Positions 4,584-5,907 of a stretch of 5,907 nucleotides of DNA are shown in pieces (the first letter of the stretch is position 1; each line of letters opens with the position of its first letter). The notes beneath the pieces are model-generated. The model saw only the letters and a program-made list of their open reading frames with translations, ran no database searches and was not told where the DNA came from. Origin of the DNA: Nitrospinota bacterium (GTDB lineage: Bacteria > JAUXIQ01). Location of the stretch: NCBI GenBank assembly GCA_030620925.1, contig JAUXIQ010000147.1, forward strand, positions 1-5,907, given 5' to 3'. The position numbers were made by a program, and so were the translations under genes.

Positions 4584-5907
4584 GTGATAAATACCGATTT
4601 CCTGGTGGTGGGCAGCGGCATCGCAGGGCTTTCCTTGGCCCTCAGGGCTTCTGAAAAGGGATCGGTGGCGGTTGTTACCAAAAGGTCACTCGAGGAGTCC
4701 AGCACCAAGTATGCGCAGGGAGGTATTGCATCGGTACTCAGCGAGGAAGACTCCTTCGACCTCCATATACAGGACACTTTAGAGGCCGGAGCGGGGCTCT
4801 GCCACGAGGACGCAGTGCGGGTGCTGGTGGAAAACGGGCCCCAGCGGATAAAAGAGCTGATGGAATGGGGGGCCAAGTTCACCTTTCGGGAGAATGAGGG
4901 CGAGATGAGCACGCTTGACCTGGGCAGGGAGGGGGGGCATTCCCGCAGGCGCATAGTCCATGCCGCAGACCTCACCGGCCTCGAGGTGGAAAGAGCTTTG
5001 ATCAAAGAGGTGGCCTCGCGACACAACGTGCACATTTTCGAGTACCACATGGCCATAGACTTCATCACCAGGGGAAAGCTGGAAGAAGATGTTCCCCTCG
5101 GTTCTCCGGAGGACACCTGCTTCGGTATCTACGCGCTGAACACTGAGGAAGGAACGATCGAGACTTTTCTTTCACCTGCCACCATGCTCGCCACCGGGGG
5201 GGCGGGAAAAGTCTACCTCTACACCAGCAACCCCGATGTGGCCACCGGCGACGGCGTAGCCATGGCCTACCGCGCCGGAGCCCGGATCGCCGACATGGAG
5301 TTCATTCAGTTTCATCCAACTTGTCTTTTCCATCCGGAAGCGAAGTCTTTCCTCGTTTCAGAAGCGGTGCGAGGCGAGGGGGGCATACTCAAACTCAAAG
5401 ACGGCTCGACGTTCATGGAAAACTATCATCATCTTGCTTCTCTGGCTCCCAGGGATATTGTTGCCAGGGCCATTGATAACGAGATGAAGAAAGGCGGAGA
5501 CGACTACGTGCTGCTGGATATAACCCATCTCCCCGGGTATCAGATAAGAGAGCGTTTCCCGAATATATACAAAGAGTGTCTCTCTTTCGGTTACGATATG
5601 ACTGATGAGCCTATACCCGTGGTACCTGCCGCCCATTATACTTGCGGCGGAGTGCTCACCGACCTCTGGGGCAGGACCAACATCAAGGGGCTCTTCGCTT
5701 GCGGCGAAGCGGCCTGCACAGGGGTGCACGGCGCAAACAGGCTGGCCAGCAACTCGCTCCTGGAGGCGCTGGTCTATTCTGAAAGGGCCTTCAGAGCGGC
5801 ATGTGAAGAGAGAGTGGAAAGAAGCCCCGAAATCCTGGACGTGCCCAAATGGGATACCGGCAAGGCGGTGAACAGCGACGAATTGGTGGTGGTGTCACAT
5901 AACTGGG
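4584..5907 (+). CDS. nadB: L-aspartate oxidase NadB, 3' end outside the window
   Basis: The frame is open from GTG 4584 to the window end (441 codons of about 500-540). NadB oxidises L-aspartate to iminoaspartate, the first step of quinolinate and NAD synthesis; it uses FAD and can pass electrons to O2 or, in anaerobes, to fumarate. Seen in order: FAD-binding VVGSGIAGLSLAL (8-20), STKYAQGGIASV (40-51), LGREGGHSRRRIVHAAD (113-129), LATGGAGKVYLYTSNPD (202-218), MEFIQFHPT (238-246), SEAVRGEGG (259-267), LAPRDIVARA (287-296), PAAHYTCGG (348-356) and GVHGANRLASNSLLEALVY (380-398). Glu116, His244, Arg290, His351 and Arg386 match the active-site residues of E. coli NadB; GREGGHS helps separate it from succinate dehydrogenase or fumarate reductase flavoprotein subunits. 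The C-terminal helical domain is missing only because the window ends. nadA or nadC may follow outside. Confidence 0.96.
   Translation, partial: MINTDFLVVGSGIAGLSLALRASEKGSVAVVTKRSLEESSTKYAQGGIASVLSEEDSFDLHIQDTLEAGAGLCHEDAVRVLVENGPQRIKELMEWGAKFTFRENEGEMSTLDLGREGGHSRRRIVHAADLTGLEVERALIKEVASRHNVHIFEYHMAIDFITRGKLEEDVPLGSPEDTCFGIYALNTEEGTIETFLSPATMLATGGAGKVYLYTSNPDVATGDGVAMAYRAGARIADMEFIQFHPTCLFHPEAKSFLVSEAVRGEGGILKLKDGSTFMENYHHLASLAPRDIVARAIDNEMKKGGDDYVLLDITHLPGYQIRERFPNIYKECLSFGYDMTDEPIPVVPAAHYTCGGVLTDLWGRTNIKGLFACGEAACTGVHGANRLASNSLLEALVYSERAFRAACEERVERSPEILDVPKWDTGKAVNSDELVVVSHNW

Noticed and set aside
4555-4587. Ten-residue upstream ORF (ATG 4555, stop TGA overlapping the nadB GTG)
   Set aside because: It has no ribosome binding site and no attenuator-like composition; overlap with GTGA could be chance.
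4553-5116. Minus-strand open frame of 187 codons opposite the nadB start
   Set aside because: Serine-rich low-information sequence antisense to unmistakable NadB motifs.
1-5907. CRISPR array, tRNA, rRNA, insertion sequence or phage genes
   Set aside because: No repeat-spacer pattern, cloverleaf, transposase or terminal inverted repeats were seen on either strand.

Overview
The window reads as chromosomal DNA of a mesophilic, probably anaerobic bacterium that uses selenocysteine. An in-frame TGA inside a GrdB-type gene implies SelA, SelB, SelC and SelD elsewhere in the genome. Ile ATA and Arg AGG/AGA codons are frequent, and TTG and GTG starts are used. Gene content would suit a subsurface Dehalococcoidia-like Chloroflexota or a Desulfobacterota relative. 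That is only a guess, because no rRNA or diagnostic marker is present.

Layout, left to right. (1) Bases 1-93 are the 3' end of a plus-strand gene, perhaps a crotonase. (2) A TetR-family regulator (249-842) sits behind a near-consensus sigma-70 promoter whose -10 box is covered by a perfect inverted repeat, a textbook autorepression layout. (3) After a 145-base gap with short palindromes and a degenerate operator-like site comes an FMN-dependent alpha-hydroxyacid-dehydrogenase-like protein (988-1971, TTG start). (4) After 56 bases comes a GrdB-family selenoprotein (2028-2885), which looks like two ORFs unless the TGA at 2526-2528 is read as selenocysteine; a strong hairpin follows that TGA at the spacing expected of a bacterial SECIS. 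(5) A 265-base convergent spacer holds palindromic repeat-like elements. (6) A minus-strand acyl-CoA dehydrogenase (3151-4308) lacks the usual catalytic Glu but has one at the alternative position. (7) A divergent AT-rich spacer carries a good promoter for (8) nadB, L-aspartate oxidase, which runs off the right edge.

How the genes may work together. TetR, the FMN enzyme and the selenoprotein are co-directional and could form a small redox module: an electrophile- or thiol-sensing repressor controlling a flavoenzyme and a Sec-x-x-Cys protein. Co-regulation is inference. The pairing, and the absence here of the glycine reductase partners (GrdA, pyruvoyl proprotein, GrdC/D), make 249-2885 the part most likely to be undescribed biology. 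The acyl-CoA dehydrogenase and NadB are more ordinary metabolic genes (acyl-CoA oxidation; quinolinate and NAD synthesis).
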